This document shows positions 8,095 through 16,066 of a stretch of 64,000 bases of DNA, one piece after another. This DNA comes from Actinacidiphila bryophytorum (lineage in GTDB: Bacteria > Actinomycetota > Actinomycetes > Streptomycetales > Streptomycetaceae). The notes below the pieces were generated by a model. That model did no database searches. It saw only the letters and a program-made list of their open reading frames with translations, and was not told where the DNA came from. Each line of letters begins with the position of its first letter. Position 1 is the first letter of the stretch. The translations under genes were made by a program, and so were the position numbers. The stretch spans positions 62,001 through 126,000 of the forward strand of contig NZ_JAFFIX010000010.1 of the NCBI RefSeq assembly GCF_016916835.1, in the 5' to 3' direction.

Positions 8095-9057
8095 TCAGCG
8101 GACGGGCGCCGCGGGGCCGGTGCGCTCCGCCCGCTCGACGGCCGCCGCGAGCGCGGCGGCGCTGATCAGCTCCTCGTGGGTGCCGGGACTCCCGCAGGCG
8201 TAGGCGCCGGAGACCGCTCCGGCCAGCACGCAGGCCTCCAGTGCGGCGCCGGAGAAGCGGCGGCTGAGGAAGGCGGTCAGGAAGGCGTCGCCGGCGCCGT
8301 TGCTGTCCACGACCGGGCGTTCGGGGGCGACGGCGGGGAAGTGCCGGGGCTCGGCGTCGCCGCGCTGCATGACATGGCAGCCGGCCGCCGCGTCGGTGGC
8401 CACCACCAGCTCCGCCCTGCCGTGCTCCAGGATCTGCCGCATGAGCGCGGGAATCCGCTCGCCGACCGAGGCGGCGCTGAGGAAGACCAGGTCGGCGCCG
8501 TACGCCCACGGGTGGGCCGAGGTGTCCTCGCCGTCCCAGGCATGCAGGTCGGTGGACACGGTGCGGCCGAGTCGCACGGCGTCGGCGAAGACGGCTTCCG
8601 CGTGCGGCGAGCGGGAGACGTGCACATGCCGGGCGCGTTCGACGTACGGCAGGTAGAAGTCGCGCGGCAGCCGCAGGCCGCCGGGGTGGCGGCCGTCGTA
8701 GAAGGAGAAGCGGCGCCCTTCGCGGTCGACCAGGTTGACGCTGCGCGGGGTGCCCGCCGGTGCGGGCAGATGGCTGAAGTCCAGGCCCGCGGCGGCGTAG
8801 CGGTCCAGGATCATTCGGCCCTGCGGGTCGTCGCCGAGAAAGTCGATGAACTTCGTCGCCAGGCCCAGCGCGTGGAATCCCAGGGCCACGCCGTTGCCGG
8901 TGTGCGCCACGTAGTCCCTGATCGGCGGGACGCCGACGGAGTCACCGCCGGGCACCGCGAGGTCGTCGACCAGGACGATGGTGTCGACCCCGGTGCCGCC
9001 GACCACCAGGACGTCGTACGCAGGGGGTTGCGGGCCGGTCGGTGCGGTGCTGGTCAT
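8095..9057 (-). CDS. PfkB-family carbohydrate kinase (ribokinase-like)
   Basis: A 320-residue sugar or nucleoside kinase. The N-terminal VLVVGGTGVDTIVLVDDL, the glycine motif AHTGNGVALGFHALGL, the lid region RFSFYDGRHPGG and the C-terminal PfkB signature VDSNGAGDAFLTAFLSRR with the catalytic Asp (DSNGAGD) are all present. Phosphorylation of a sugar C-OH by ATP in the cytoplasm is expected. The substrate is unclear: it has neither the ribokinase nor the fructokinase fingerprint in full. A perfect 15-base palindrome (9094-9108) lies 37 bp upstream of ATG 9057 and is a likely operator, so the kinase is probably sugar-inducible. No transporter is adjacent. Confidence 0.88.
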   Translation of the reverse strand: MTSTAPTGPQPPAYDVLVVGGTGVDTIVLVDDLAVPGGDSVGVPPIRDYVAHTGNGVALGFHALGLATKFIDFLGDDPQGRMILDRYAAAGLDFSHLPAPAGTPRSVNLVDREGRRFSFYDGRHPGGLRLPRDFYLPYVERARHVHVSRSPHAEAVFADAVRLGRTVSTDLHAWDGEDTSAHPWAYGADLVFLSAASVGERIPALMRQILEHGRAELVVATDAAAGCHVMQRGDAEPRHFPAVAPERPVVDSNGAGDAFLTAFLSRRFSGAALEACVLAGAVSGAYACGSPGTHEELISAAALAAAVERAERTGPAAPVR

Positions 9058-9093
9058 CCGTGCTCCCCGTCGTGGTCCAACGCAGCAAGGCGC

Positions 9094-9108
9094 GCTGCAA
9101 GTTGCAGC
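9094..9108. promoter_or_regulatory. Operator candidate GCTGCAAGTTGCAGC
   Basis: A perfect odd-length palindrome (GCTGCAA-G-TTGCAGC) 37 bp upstream of the PfkB kinase start. TTGCAGCAA half-sites continue to its right. It is unlike the other operators in the window. Confidence 0.55.
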
Positions 9109-9158
9109 AAGAGATTACCGAACGGCCGGTCGGCGCACCAGATCATGGGGCGCGCTGG

Positions 9159-9707
9159 TCACGGCAGGTCGCGGCGGCCGCTCTGGTCGCGGTGGTCGCC
9201 GTCGCCGGCGTCGTGCTCGGTCAGCAGGACGAGTGACAGCCGGGACAGCGGCGGTACGGGGCCGGTGCGGCCCGCGCGGCGCCAGGCGATGGCGACCGTG
9301 AGCCGGATCATCCTCCTGGCCGCGTACAGCAGCAGAGCGGCGAGCGGGAGTTCCGCGACCAGGGCGGTCGCGACGGCGCCGGTGAGGTCGTCGCTGTTCC
9401 AGTCCAGCACGATGTCGAACCAGGCGTCGCAGCACAGCAGGGTGGCGGTCGCCACCGCCCAGGGGATGAACACCTGCAGGCGCCGCCAGGCGCACAGCGC
9501 GGTGATGCCGATCGCCAGGATCAGGGCGCCGTCGAAGCCGACCCAGGCGTAGCGCCAGTTGCTGACCGTCCGCCGGGTCGGCAGGCTCACCGAGAGGTAG
9601 GCGATCCACGGGATGAGGAAGAGGAAGCTCCCCGTGATGACGGCGAGGAAGACCGCGCGCATGTGGCGCATGTGCGGGTCGTTCGGCGACGGTACGTCAG
9701 GCTGCAT
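9159..9707 (-). CDS. Four-helix integral membrane protein, uncharacterised
   Basis: A 182-residue membrane protein from ATG 9707. Hydrophobic segments are around residues 18-40 (AVFLAVITGSFLFLIPWIAY), 50-75 (WVGFDGALILAIGITALCAW), 80-105 (VFIPWAVATATLLCCDAWFD) and 115-138 (GAVATALVAELPLAALLLYA), then a basic and polar C-terminus. The charged motif CCDAWFDIVLDWNSDD between helices 3 and 4 is notable and is shared, in my recollection, by a group of actinobacterial membrane proteins of unknown role. It lies between the sigma/anti-sigma pair and the PfkB gene in the same direction, 101 bp before the latter. No function is assigned. Confidence 0.7.
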   Translation of the reverse strand: MQPDVPSPNDPHMRHMRAVFLAVITGSFLFLIPWIAYLSVSLPTRRTVSNWRYAWVGFDGALILAIGITALCAWRRLQVFIPWAVATATLLCCDAWFDIVLDWNSDDLTGAVATALVAELPLAALLLYAARRMIRLTVAIAWRRAGRTGPVPPLSRLSLVLLTEHDAGDGDHRDQSGRRDLP

Positions 9708-9765
9708 GCCGACACTGTGCCCGATCCCGCGCCGCGCGGGTCGCGCGTCCACGCCGTGACCAGGG

Positions 9766-10491
9766 TCATGTCGAACCGGTCGGGTCGTCCCGGGTCGCGT
9801 CGTCCCGGGTCCCGTCGTCCCGGGTCCCGTCGCCCCCGGTGCCCGGCCCGCCGGACAGCAGGGCGCGGCAGTAGGCGGCGACCCGGCGGCTGCCGCCCGC
9901 CGCCCGCCGCAGCCGCTCGTCCGGCTCGACGGCGGTCCTGCGGCCGTCGGACGCCGCGGCCAGGTACGCCCGGCACATCGCCTTGGCCCGCGGCGGCACG
10001 GGCGTCCTGGTGCCCCGGGGTGAGGGCTGCACGGTGCCGGGCGTCCGGTCCGCGCCCGGCGGCTGCGCCGGTGCCGGGCGGCGGGTGGCGTCGGGCGCCG
10101 GGCTCGCCGGGGCGGGGGCGGTCGCCGTACGGGCGACGGGCGCGGGCGGCGGTCCGCCGTGGGCGGTGTGGCTCCTGGCGGGCAGCACACCGGCGCCGGC
10201 GGCGACCGCGACACCGCAGAGCGCGAGGACCGCCGCCAGGCCGCCGGCCAGTGCCCGTGCGGACCGCGGCGGGCGGCGCCGGTTCCGTACGCCGCGGGCC
10301 GGACGGGTGTTCGCGGCGGCACGGAAGGCGCGGACTGCGGCCTGCTCCCTGTCCGGGTCGAGGTCGGCGCCGCGGGAGGCGGCGGTCAGCACCCGCAGGA
10401 GAGCGCTCCACCGCGGATCGTCCTCCGCTCCCGCAGCCACCCTCCCCACCAGCCGCTCCACGTCCGTACCCGAGTCCTTACCCCCACCCAC
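9766..10491 (-). CDS. Probable anti-sigma factor (single-pass membrane protein)
   Basis: A 241-residue protein from GTG 10491, which overlaps the end of the sigma factor gene by 14 bp and has GGAGG six bases upstream. The N-terminus (TDVERLVGRVAAGAEDDPRW) is cytoplasmic, followed by one transmembrane helix (ALAGGLAAVLALCGVAVAAG, about residues 85-105), then a long Pro/Ala/Thr-rich outer segment and a C-terminal region with two Cys (CRAYLAAA, YCRALL). It has no HxxxCxxC zinc motif. Gene order and topology suggest it anchors and inhibits the upstream sigma factor. The C-terminus is a tandem repeat of GTRDD-type units encoded by a 15-bp DNA repeat. Confidence 0.7.
   Translation of the reverse strand: MGGGKDSGTDVERLVGRVAAGAEDDPRWSALLRVLTAASRGADLDPDREQAAVRAFRAAANTRPARGVRNRRRPPRSARALAGGLAAVLALCGVAVAAGAGVLPARSHTAHGGPPPAPVARTATAPAPASPAPDATRRPAPAQPPGADRTPGTVQPSPRGTRTPVPPRAKAMCRAYLAAASDGRRTAVEPDERLRRAAGGSRRVAAYCRALLSGGPGTGGDGTRDDGTRDDATRDDPTGST
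9779..9840. repeat. 15-bp tandem repeat in the anti-sigma gene
   Basis: About four imperfect copies of a 15-bp unit containing CGTCCCGGGTC, encoding GDGTRDDGTRDDATRDDPTG at the C-terminus of the anti-sigma factor. In-frame length variation between strains would only change the tail. Confidence 0.75.
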
Positions 10492-11197
10492 CCCACACCT
10501 CCCTGTCGTCCCCGTCACGACCGTCCGTGCCGGCCGAATCCGCGGCCCCGTCACCGGTTCCGGACTCGGCCCCGTCCCCGGCCGGCGGCGCGAGTTGTTC
10601 GGCCAGGCGGCGCAGGCCCCGGTGGGCGGCGGTGCGCACCGCGCCCGGGCGTTTGCCGAGGACTTCGGCCGCCGCCGGGCCGCTCAGGCCGATCACCACG
10701 CGCAGCAGCACCGCTTCCGCCTGGTCGGGCGGCAGGGTGGCGATCATCGCCAGCGCGCGGGCGGTGGAGAGGTTCTCCAGGGCCACGCCCGCCGAGTCGG
10801 GAGCCGCGGCGGGTTCCGCCGCGACCGAGTCGAGGGCCGTGGTGCGCGGCCGGGAGCCGATCCTGCGCAGGTGGTCGAGTGCGCGGTGCCGGGCGATGGT
10901 CGCGGCCCAGCCGCGGAACGCGGCGCCGTCGCCGTGGAAGTCTGCCAGGTCGCGGACGATGTCGTGCCAGGCTTCCGCTGCCACGTCGTCGGCGTCGTCG
11001 CCGACGAGTCCGCGCACGTACCCCAGCAGGATCGGCTGCACGGCCCGGTAGACCTCGCCGAAGGCGGCCTCGTCGCCGTCCCGCGCACGCGTCACGGCGC
11101 GGCCGAGCGCCCCGTCGTCCGGACGGGCACGCCGCCGCCCACCGGCACCGACCACCGCTGCCTCTTCGTATGTCGCGGCACCGCGCATCGTGCCCAT
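10478..11197 (-). CDS. ECF-type RNA polymerase sigma factor
   Basis: A 239-residue sigma-70-family protein of the ECF type. Region 2 spans about residues 30-105 (DEAAFGEVYRAVQPILLGYV to FRGWAATIARHRALDHLRRI) and region 4 about 140-200 (IATLPPDQAEAVLLRVVIGL, PGAVRTAAHRGLRRLAEQL). The start is uncertain: ATG 11197 and ATG 11188 are both possible with weak GGGGGG ribosome sites; I took the longer. The C-terminal 35 residues are Gly/Asp-rich. The next gene overlaps its stop and encodes a probable membrane anti-sigma factor, so the pair is likely a surface-signal switch. Target promoters are unknown. Confidence 0.85.
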   Translation of the reverse strand: MGTMRGAATYEEAAVVGAGGRRRARPDDGALGRAVTRARDGDEAAFGEVYRAVQPILLGYVRGLVGDDADDVAAEAWHDIVRDLADFHGDGAAFRGWAATIARHRALDHLRRIGSRPRTTALDSVAAEPAAAPDSAGVALENLSTARALAMIATLPPDQAEAVLLRVVIGLSGPAAAEVLGKRPGAVRTAAHRGLRRLAEQLAPPAGDGAESGTGDGAADSAGTDGRDGDDREVWGGWG

Positions 11198-11516
11198 GCC
11201 CCCCGGGCGGTGGTCCCCGCGGGGTGGCCGTCCCGACAGGTACAGCGCCGGGGCCGCGGCAGGTGTCACTGCAGGACCCGGCGACGTGCGCCGGGTGCCG
11301 GGCGGTGCGCCCGTCGCGCCATGCCGCTCCCTTCCGGTGGCTGGCGGACCGCGCGCCGCCCTCGGGCGCACGGTCCTGACTCTCACAGCGCACAGGACGC
11401 TGAAAACGTCACACCGGCCCCACCCGCACCCGGTGCGCCAGGGCGGGGGCGCGGGGTGCGGAGGGGCCGGGTGGTCCGACGGATCGGACGGGCGGGACGT
11501 TCGAGGGGGTGTGCGG
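11198..11516. other. 319-bp gap between the sigma factor gene and the cellulase 3' end
   Basis: Holds the sigma factor promoter (not identifiable with confidence) and the downstream end of the GH6 gene. A modest hairpin pairing 11424-11431 with 11454-11461 could end cellulase transcription. I saw no coding sequence with a ribosome site. Confidence 0.5.
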
Positions 11517-12716
11517 TCAGTGCGGGAGCAGCGCGGGGTTCGCGTTGTGGACCAGTTCCAGCGCCTGCTGCGGGAACCAGTGGCCCGCGGCGGGGTCCTG
11601 GTAGCCGCGCTCGGGGTCGTTCGGGCCTGCGGTGCCGCGGGTGCACTGGCCGTCGGACTCGCCGGGGATCTTCACCCAGAGCCTGGCGTCCTGGAGCGGG
11701 TCGCCGGTGTTCAGGGTCGGACGGGCGCCGAGGCCGCGCCCGGGCGGGTTGCACCAGTCCTGGGCGTCGCTGTAGACGCCGGCCGGCGGGGTCCAGGGAC
11801 CCTGGCCGTTGCGGCTGGTGTCGGCGATGAAGTGCTTCATCGCCGAGGGCGCGGTGTGCACGTTGGCGTCCAGCCAGGCCTGCGCGTCGTTGACGGGCCA
11901 GTACTGGTTGGGGCAGGCGCTCGCCTGGCCGCCGCCGGAGACGTAGGCGAGGCAGGAGGACAGCAGCTTGCCGTACCAGGCGATCTCGGTGTCGGAGCGG
12001 TAGTTGGAGATGTTGAGGTAGAAGCCGGTGGCGTCGTCGACGCCGCCGGCCACCAGGCGGGGCACGATGTCGTTGATGCTGTGCCATCCGCTGTGGCCCG
12101 CATCCAGGTAGACCTTGGTGCCGGCCAGCGGCTCCAGGGCGTCGACGGCGTAGTGGATCTGGTCGTAGCGCTGTGCGGTCATGGTGCCCTGGGCGTCGTC
12201 CATTCCGCAGTCGGAGGGCACCAGGGCGAGCGAGTCGGGTTCGAGGACGACGTCGGCGGGGCGGTTGCCGATACCGGCCTTCACCGCGTCGATCCACGCC
12301 TGGTATTCCGCAGTGTCGGCGGCGCCGCCCGCGGAGTACTGGGCGCAGTCGCGGCCGGGGATGTTGTACAGCGCGAGCACCGGCAGGGCGTGCCGTCGGG
12401 CCGCGTCGCTGACGGTCTTGTCGACGGCCTTCTTCGTGTCGGCGGGGCTGGTGCCGCCGTCGAACCAGACGGCCTGCGGGATCAGCGTCATGGCGAGCAG
12501 CCCTGCGGCGTCCTTGAGCTGCCAGTGCTTGAGGAGGTCGAGGATCTGTGCGTTCGCGTCCGGGTTCGCCGGCGGGGTGAACAGCGTGGTGGGGGCGGCT
12601 GCGTGGTGGCCGGGTGCCGTCGCGTGCGCGGGCACGGCGGCCGTGACGGCGGCAAGGGCGGCGGTGGCCGCGGCGACGGTGAGCGTACGGGTACGTGCGC
12701 GGACGCGTGCGGTCAT
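11517..12716 (-). CDS. Secreted GH6 cellulase (endoglucanase or cellobiohydrolase)
   Basis: A 399-residue inverting beta-1,4-glucanase of family GH6. Residues 1-32 form a signal peptide ending AVPAHA. The first GH6 signature VLALYNIPGRDCAQYSAGGA (115-134) carries D123, and the second, VVLEPDSLALVPSDC, carries the proton-donor Asp D161. Conserved SYRS-like NISNYRSDTEIAWYG and the C-terminal PGESDGQC region follow. There is no carbohydrate-binding module, so it is a catalytic domain only; compact length favours an endoglucanase. ATG 12716 has AAGGAG nine bases upstream. A complete promoter and a perfect TGGGAGCGCTCCCA operator lie upstream, so cellobiose-type induction through a LacI repressor is expected. 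Confidence 0.93.
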   Translation of the reverse strand: MTARVRARTRTLTVAAATAALAAVTAAVPAHATAPGHHAAAPTTLFTPPANPDANAQILDLLKHWQLKDAAGLLAMTLIPQAVWFDGGTSPADTKKAVDKTVSDAARRHALPVLALYNIPGRDCAQYSAGGAADTAEYQAWIDAVKAGIGNRPADVVLEPDSLALVPSDCGMDDAQGTMTAQRYDQIHYAVDALEPLAGTKVYLDAGHSGWHSINDIVPRLVAGGVDDATGFYLNISNYRSDTEIAWYGKLLSSCLAYVSGGGQASACPNQYWPVNDAQAWLDANVHTAPSAMKHFIADTSRNGQGPWTPPAGVYSDAQDWCNPPGRGLGARPTLNTGDPLQDARLWVKIPGESDGQCTRGTAGPNDPERGYQDPAAGHWFPQQALELVHNANPALLPH

Positions 12717-12790
12717 GCGGGTGGGCTCCTTGGAAAGCGGACACGGGGTGCCGTTCTGGGACGCGCTCTCCGTTGGTGGTACTGCCGACA

Positions 12791-12804
12791 TGGGAGCGCT
12801 CCCA
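12791..12804. promoter_or_regulatory. CebR-type operator TGGGAGCGCTCCCA of the GH6 cellulase
   Basis: Exact match to the 14-bp palindrome known as the CebR binding site of Streptomyces cellulase genes. It begins 12 bases downstream of the -10 hexamer (12817-12822, minus strand), so a bound repressor would block the start of transcription. Confidence 0.85.
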
Positions 12805-12816
12805 CGTTCACAAGGA

Positions 12817-12845
12817 ATTAACTCCTCACCGCTGACCGCAGTCAA
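12817..12845 (-). promoter_or_regulatory. Promoter of the GH6 cellulase gene
   Basis: On the minus strand: -35 TTGACT (12845-12840), a 17-bp spacer, -10 GTTAAT (12822-12817). The start point would be near 12810, just before the operator, leaving a leader of about 95 bases. Confidence 0.65.
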
Positions 12846-12848
12846 TCC

Positions 12849-12893
12849 CCTGTGCGGGCTTCAAGAAATGAAGACTCCTGAAGCCCGCACAGG
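12849..12893 (-). terminator. Terminator of the ROK-linked ABC transporter operon
   Basis: A perfect inverted repeat with 15-base arms, CCTGTGCGGGCTTCA (12849-12863) and its complement (12879-12893), around a 15-base loop. It lies 35 bp beyond the stop of the last permease gene and insulates the cellulase promoter from read-through. Confidence 0.85.
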
Positions 12894-12927
12894 TTCGGGG
12901 CCGGACACAGGCGCGAGTCGCGGTCCC

Positions 12928-13830
12928 CTACTTGAGAGCCCCCGTCACGAGGTCGATGCGCCAGAAGCGCTGGAGCGACAGGAAGAGCGCGATCACCGGC
13001 AGCACGGACAGCAGCGTCCCGGTGATCACCAGCGAGTACAGCGACGCCTCGGCGGCGCCGTGCCGCAGCAGGCTGTAAAGACCCACGGTGAGCGGGAACT
13101 TGTCGTCGGAGGTGAGCATCACGTACGGCAGCAGGAAGTTGTTCCAGATCGCGATGAACTGCAGCAGGAACACCGTCACCAGCCCCGGTCCCATCAGCCG
13201 CAGGCCCACCGACAGGAACAGCCGCCCCTCCCCCGCCCCGTCGATCCGCCCGGCCTCCAGCAGCGAGTCGGGGACGGCGGACTGGGCGTAGATCTTGCAC
13301 AGGTAGATGCCGTAAGGGTTGAACAACTGCGGCAGCAGCACCCCGATCAGACTGTCCGTCAGGCCCACCTTGGACAGCAGCAGGTACTGCGGCACCGCCA
13401 GCACGATCTGCGGCAGCAGCACCCCGGCCAGGATGGTGTTGAACAGCGCGCTGCGGCCGCGGAATTCGTACTTCGCCAGCGCGTAGCCGGTCGCCGCGGA
13501 CACGAAGGAGGCCAGCAGGCCGCCGACGGCCGCGTAGAAGAAGCTGTTGAGCATCCAGTGCCAGAAGATGCCGCCCTGGTAGTGCGACAGGTCGCGGATG
13601 TTGCGGACGATGCCGAGGTCGAAGGAGGGGGTGTAGGTGTCGGTGGAGAACAGCTTGGTGCGGGACTTGGTGGCGGCGACCAGGATCCACAGCGTCGGCA
13701 CGATGCAGTAGAGCGCGCCGAGCACCAGGGCGGTGGTGGGCAGTACCGCGACCCGGCGTGGGCGGCGGACGGCGGGTGCCTGCGCCGTACGCGCGCGAGG
13801 CGGGGCCGAGGTCCCTGCGGTGGCGGTCAT
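12928..13830 (-). CDS. Sugar ABC transporter permease (MalG type)
   Basis: A 300-residue inner-membrane permease of the CUT1 carbohydrate family with about six helices, starting with LPTTALVLGALYCIVPTLWI. The cytoplasmic EAA-loop is ESLLEAGRIDGAGEGRLFLS-like (PDSLLEAGRIDGAGEGRLF), and the C-terminal ALFLSLQRFWRIDLVTGALK resembles the MalG tail. ATG 13830 overlaps the stop of the upstream permease (ATGA). It is the last gene of the operon with the aldehyde dehydrogenase and binding protein. No ATPase gene is present, so a shared MsiK-type ATPase elsewhere is expected. The substrate is probably an oligosaccharide or sugar derivative. Confidence 0.9.
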   Translation of the reverse strand: MTATAGTSAPPRARTAQAPAVRRPRRVAVLPTTALVLGALYCIVPTLWILVAATKSRTKLFSTDTYTPSFDLGIVRNIRDLSHYQGGIFWHWMLNSFFYAAVGGLLASFVSAATGYALAKYEFRGRSALFNTILAGVLLPQIVLAVPQYLLLSKVGLTDSLIGVLLPQLFNPYGIYLCKIYAQSAVPDSLLEAGRIDGAGEGRLFLSVGLRLMGPGLVTVFLLQFIAIWNNFLLPYVMLTSDDKFPLTVGLYSLLRHGAAEASLYSLVITGTLLSVLPVIALFLSLQRFWRIDLVTGALK

Positions 13831-14723
13831 GCGGCCTCCTGCTGGACCCGGGACGAGACGATGCGGGCGGTGACGAAGGACACCGCGAGGGCCGCCGCGG
13901 TCAGCACCACGGAGGTGGCGGCGGCCGAGTAGATGTCGGAGTTGCCGAAGGCGTCGTCGTAGATCTTCATCAGCGGCACCCAGGTGGACGAGACCGCGTT
14001 GGACAGCGGTTTGAGGGTGTTGGGCTCGTTGAAGACCTGGAGCGCGGCGAGCACCGTGAACAGGGTGCACATCACCACGGCCGGCATCACCATCGGCACC
14101 TTGATGCGCAGCACGATCTGCCGCTCCGATGCGCCGTCGAGCCGTGCGGACTCGAAGAGTTCGGGGGGCAGCGCGCGCAGCGCGGTGTAGATCACGATCA
14201 TGTTGAAGCCGACCGCTCCCCACACCGCGACGTTGCCGACCGAGAAGTAGACGGCGACCTGCCCGAAGAAGTCCACGTGGTCGCCGCCGATCGGGCTGGT
14301 GGCGGGCAGGTAGAGGAAGCCCCACATGAGCGAGGCGATCACTCCGGGGACCGCGTAGGGCAGGAAGATCGTCAGCCGGGTGACGCGCTTGAGCCGGGTC
14401 CGCTCCAGGTCGAGCAGCACCGCGAAGAGCAGCGCGAAGAGGACGGTGGCCGGCACGGTCACGGCACCGAGCGCCAGCATCCGCAGCACTCCCGACCACA
14501 GCTGCGAATCCCCCAGTACGTCGCGGTAGTTGGCCAGGCCCGCGAAGACGGTGTGGGTGCCGCCGCCGAGCAGGCCGCCGTTGACCTTGCGGCGCTGGAA
14601 GCTGAGCAGCAGCGCATAGCCGCCGGGGGCCACCACGAAGGCGGCGAAGAGCGTCACGGCGGGCAGGACCAGCAGATACGGGAATCCGCCGGTCCTGCGC
14701 CGGTTCGTCGTGGTGCGTGCCAT
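13827..14723 (-). CDS. Sugar ABC transporter permease (MalF type)
   Basis: A 298-residue CUT1 permease, partner of the MalG-type protein encoded next. Six predicted helices begin with FPYLLVLPAVTLFAAFVVAP; the EAA motif is PPELFESARLDGASERQIVL. The N-terminus is basic (MARTTTNRRRTGG), as for a cytoplasmic start. ATG 14723 overlaps the binding-protein stop by one base (TGATG), and its own stop overlaps the next start, so the three transporter genes are coupled in translation. The ligand is unknown. Confidence 0.9.
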   Translation of the reverse strand: MARTTTNRRRTGGFPYLLVLPAVTLFAAFVVAPGGYALLLSFQRRKVNGGLLGGGTHTVFAGLANYRDVLGDSQLWSGVLRMLALGAVTVPATVLFALLFAVLLDLERTRLKRVTRLTIFLPYAVPGVIASLMWGFLYLPATSPIGGDHVDFFGQVAVYFSVGNVAVWGAVGFNMIVIYTALRALPPELFESARLDGASERQIVLRIKVPMVMPAVVMCTLFTVLAALQVFNEPNTLKPLSNAVSSTWVPLMKIYDDAFGNSDIYSAAATSVVLTAAALAVSFVTARIVSSRVQQEAA

Positions 14724-16057
14724 CAGCCGACCGTGAATCCGAGCTTCTTCATGTCGGCCACGGTCGCGCTCTGCATGCTGTCGAGCGCGCCGGTGAAGGA
14801 GCCGCCGGACTGCAGGGCCTTGCCGAAGCCGTCGGTGTAGCCGGTGAAGGTGACGGTCACGTCGGGTCCCCACATCGGGAAGCTGCGGGCGGCGGGCGCG
14901 ACCTTCTTCACCTCGGCGTAGAAGTCCGGCTGGTTGGGGAAGAAGGCGGGCGGCGCCGCCAGCACCGGCAGCGAACGGCCCGCGGTAGCGGCGGGGTAGA
15001 CGTTGATCTGCCTGACCTGCTCGGTGACCGCCGCGTCGTCGGTGTTGAGCCAGGACGCGAACTGCGCCGCCTGCTCCGGATGGTGGGAGTCGGTGGTGAC
15101 GGTGGTCGCCGAGCCGCCCCAGATGCCGGTGGCCGGGTCGCCCGCGGTCCAGGCCGGCAGCGGTGCGACCGCCCATTTGCCCTTGGTGGCGGGGGCGATG
15201 CCGCCGAGCTGGGCGGGCGCCCAGGCGCCGGAGATCCAGCCGAGCAGGGTCCCGTCGTTCATCTGCTTGTTCCACTGCGGGGAGAACGACGGGTTCTTGG
15301 CGATGCTGCCCTCGTCGACCAGGCCCTGCCAGTAGCCTGCGACCTTCTTGGTGGGCGCGTCCGCGATGTCGACCTTCCAGCTGTCGCCGCTGGTGGTCCA
15401 CCAGTTGGCGCCGGCCTGCTGGGCGAGCCCGGTGAACCAGCCGGGGTCGGCGGCGTCGAAGTTGGTCAGGTAGGCCGAAGGGGCCTTGCTGCGCACGGTC
15501 TTGGCCTCGGCGGCGAAGTCGTCCCACGTCTTGGGCACGCTCAGGCCGTACTTGGCGAACAGGTCGGTGCGGTAGAAGAACATCAGCGGGGCGACGTCCT
15601 GCGGGACGCCGTAGACCTTGCCCTGGAAGACGGTGCTCTTCAAGGTCGCGTCGTCGTACTTGGTGACGGTGTCCTTGGTCCACTGCGTGATGTCGGCGAC
15701 GACGCCCTTGGACACCAGCGCGGGCAGCGACTGGTATTCGACCTTGGCGATGTCGGGGCCGTTCTTCGCCTCGTGGGCGGTGATCATCTTGGCGACCAGC
15801 TGGTCGCCGCCCGCCGGGTTGGAGAGCTTGACCTGGATGTCGGGGTGGCCGGCGTTCCACTTGGCCACCACCTTGTCGATGTTCGGGTCCCAGTCCCAGA
15901 ACGTCAGGGTGACCTTGTCCTTGCCCTTCGCCGTGGCGGCGCCGCCGGCCTTGCCGTCGGAGCCCCCGCCCCCGCAGGCCGCGGTCGCGGTCAGCAGCCC
16001 GGCCGCCAGCAGCGCGGCGGCTGCGGCACCGCGCCGCCCTCTCGGTAGCACGCTCAT
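14723..16057 (-). CDS. Sugar-binding lipoprotein of ABC transporter
   Basis: A 444-residue extracellular solute-binding protein of family 1. The N-terminus is a lipoprotein signal peptide (basic MSVLPRGRRG, hydrophobic stretch, lipobox LTATAAC with the acylated Cys at residue 28). The mature protein begins with a Gly/Ser linker and VTLTFWDWDPNIDKVVAKWN, the usual start of CUT1 binding proteins. It hands the sugar to the two permeases encoded immediately downstream. The gene starts nine bases after the aldehyde dehydrogenase stop. Substrate specificity is not readable from the sequence. Confidence 0.92.
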   Translation of the reverse strand: MSVLPRGRRGAAAAALLAAGLLTATAACGGGGSDGKAGGAATAKGKDKVTLTFWDWDPNIDKVVAKWNAGHPDIQVKLSNPAGGDQLVAKMITAHEAKNGPDIAKVEYQSLPALVSKGVVADITQWTKDTVTKYDDATLKSTVFQGKVYGVPQDVAPLMFFYRTDLFAKYGLSVPKTWDDFAAEAKTVRSKAPSAYLTNFDAADPGWFTGLAQQAGANWWTTSGDSWKVDIADAPTKKVAGYWQGLVDEGSIAKNPSFSPQWNKQMNDGTLLGWISGAWAPAQLGGIAPATKGKWAVAPLPAWTAGDPATGIWGGSATTVTTDSHHPEQAAQFASWLNTDDAAVTEQVRQINVYPAATAGRSLPVLAAPPAFFPNQPDFYAEVKKVAPAARSFPMWGPDVTVTFTGYTDGFGKALQSGGSFTGALDSMQSATVADMKKLGFTVG

Positions 16058-16066
16058 GGGTTGTCC

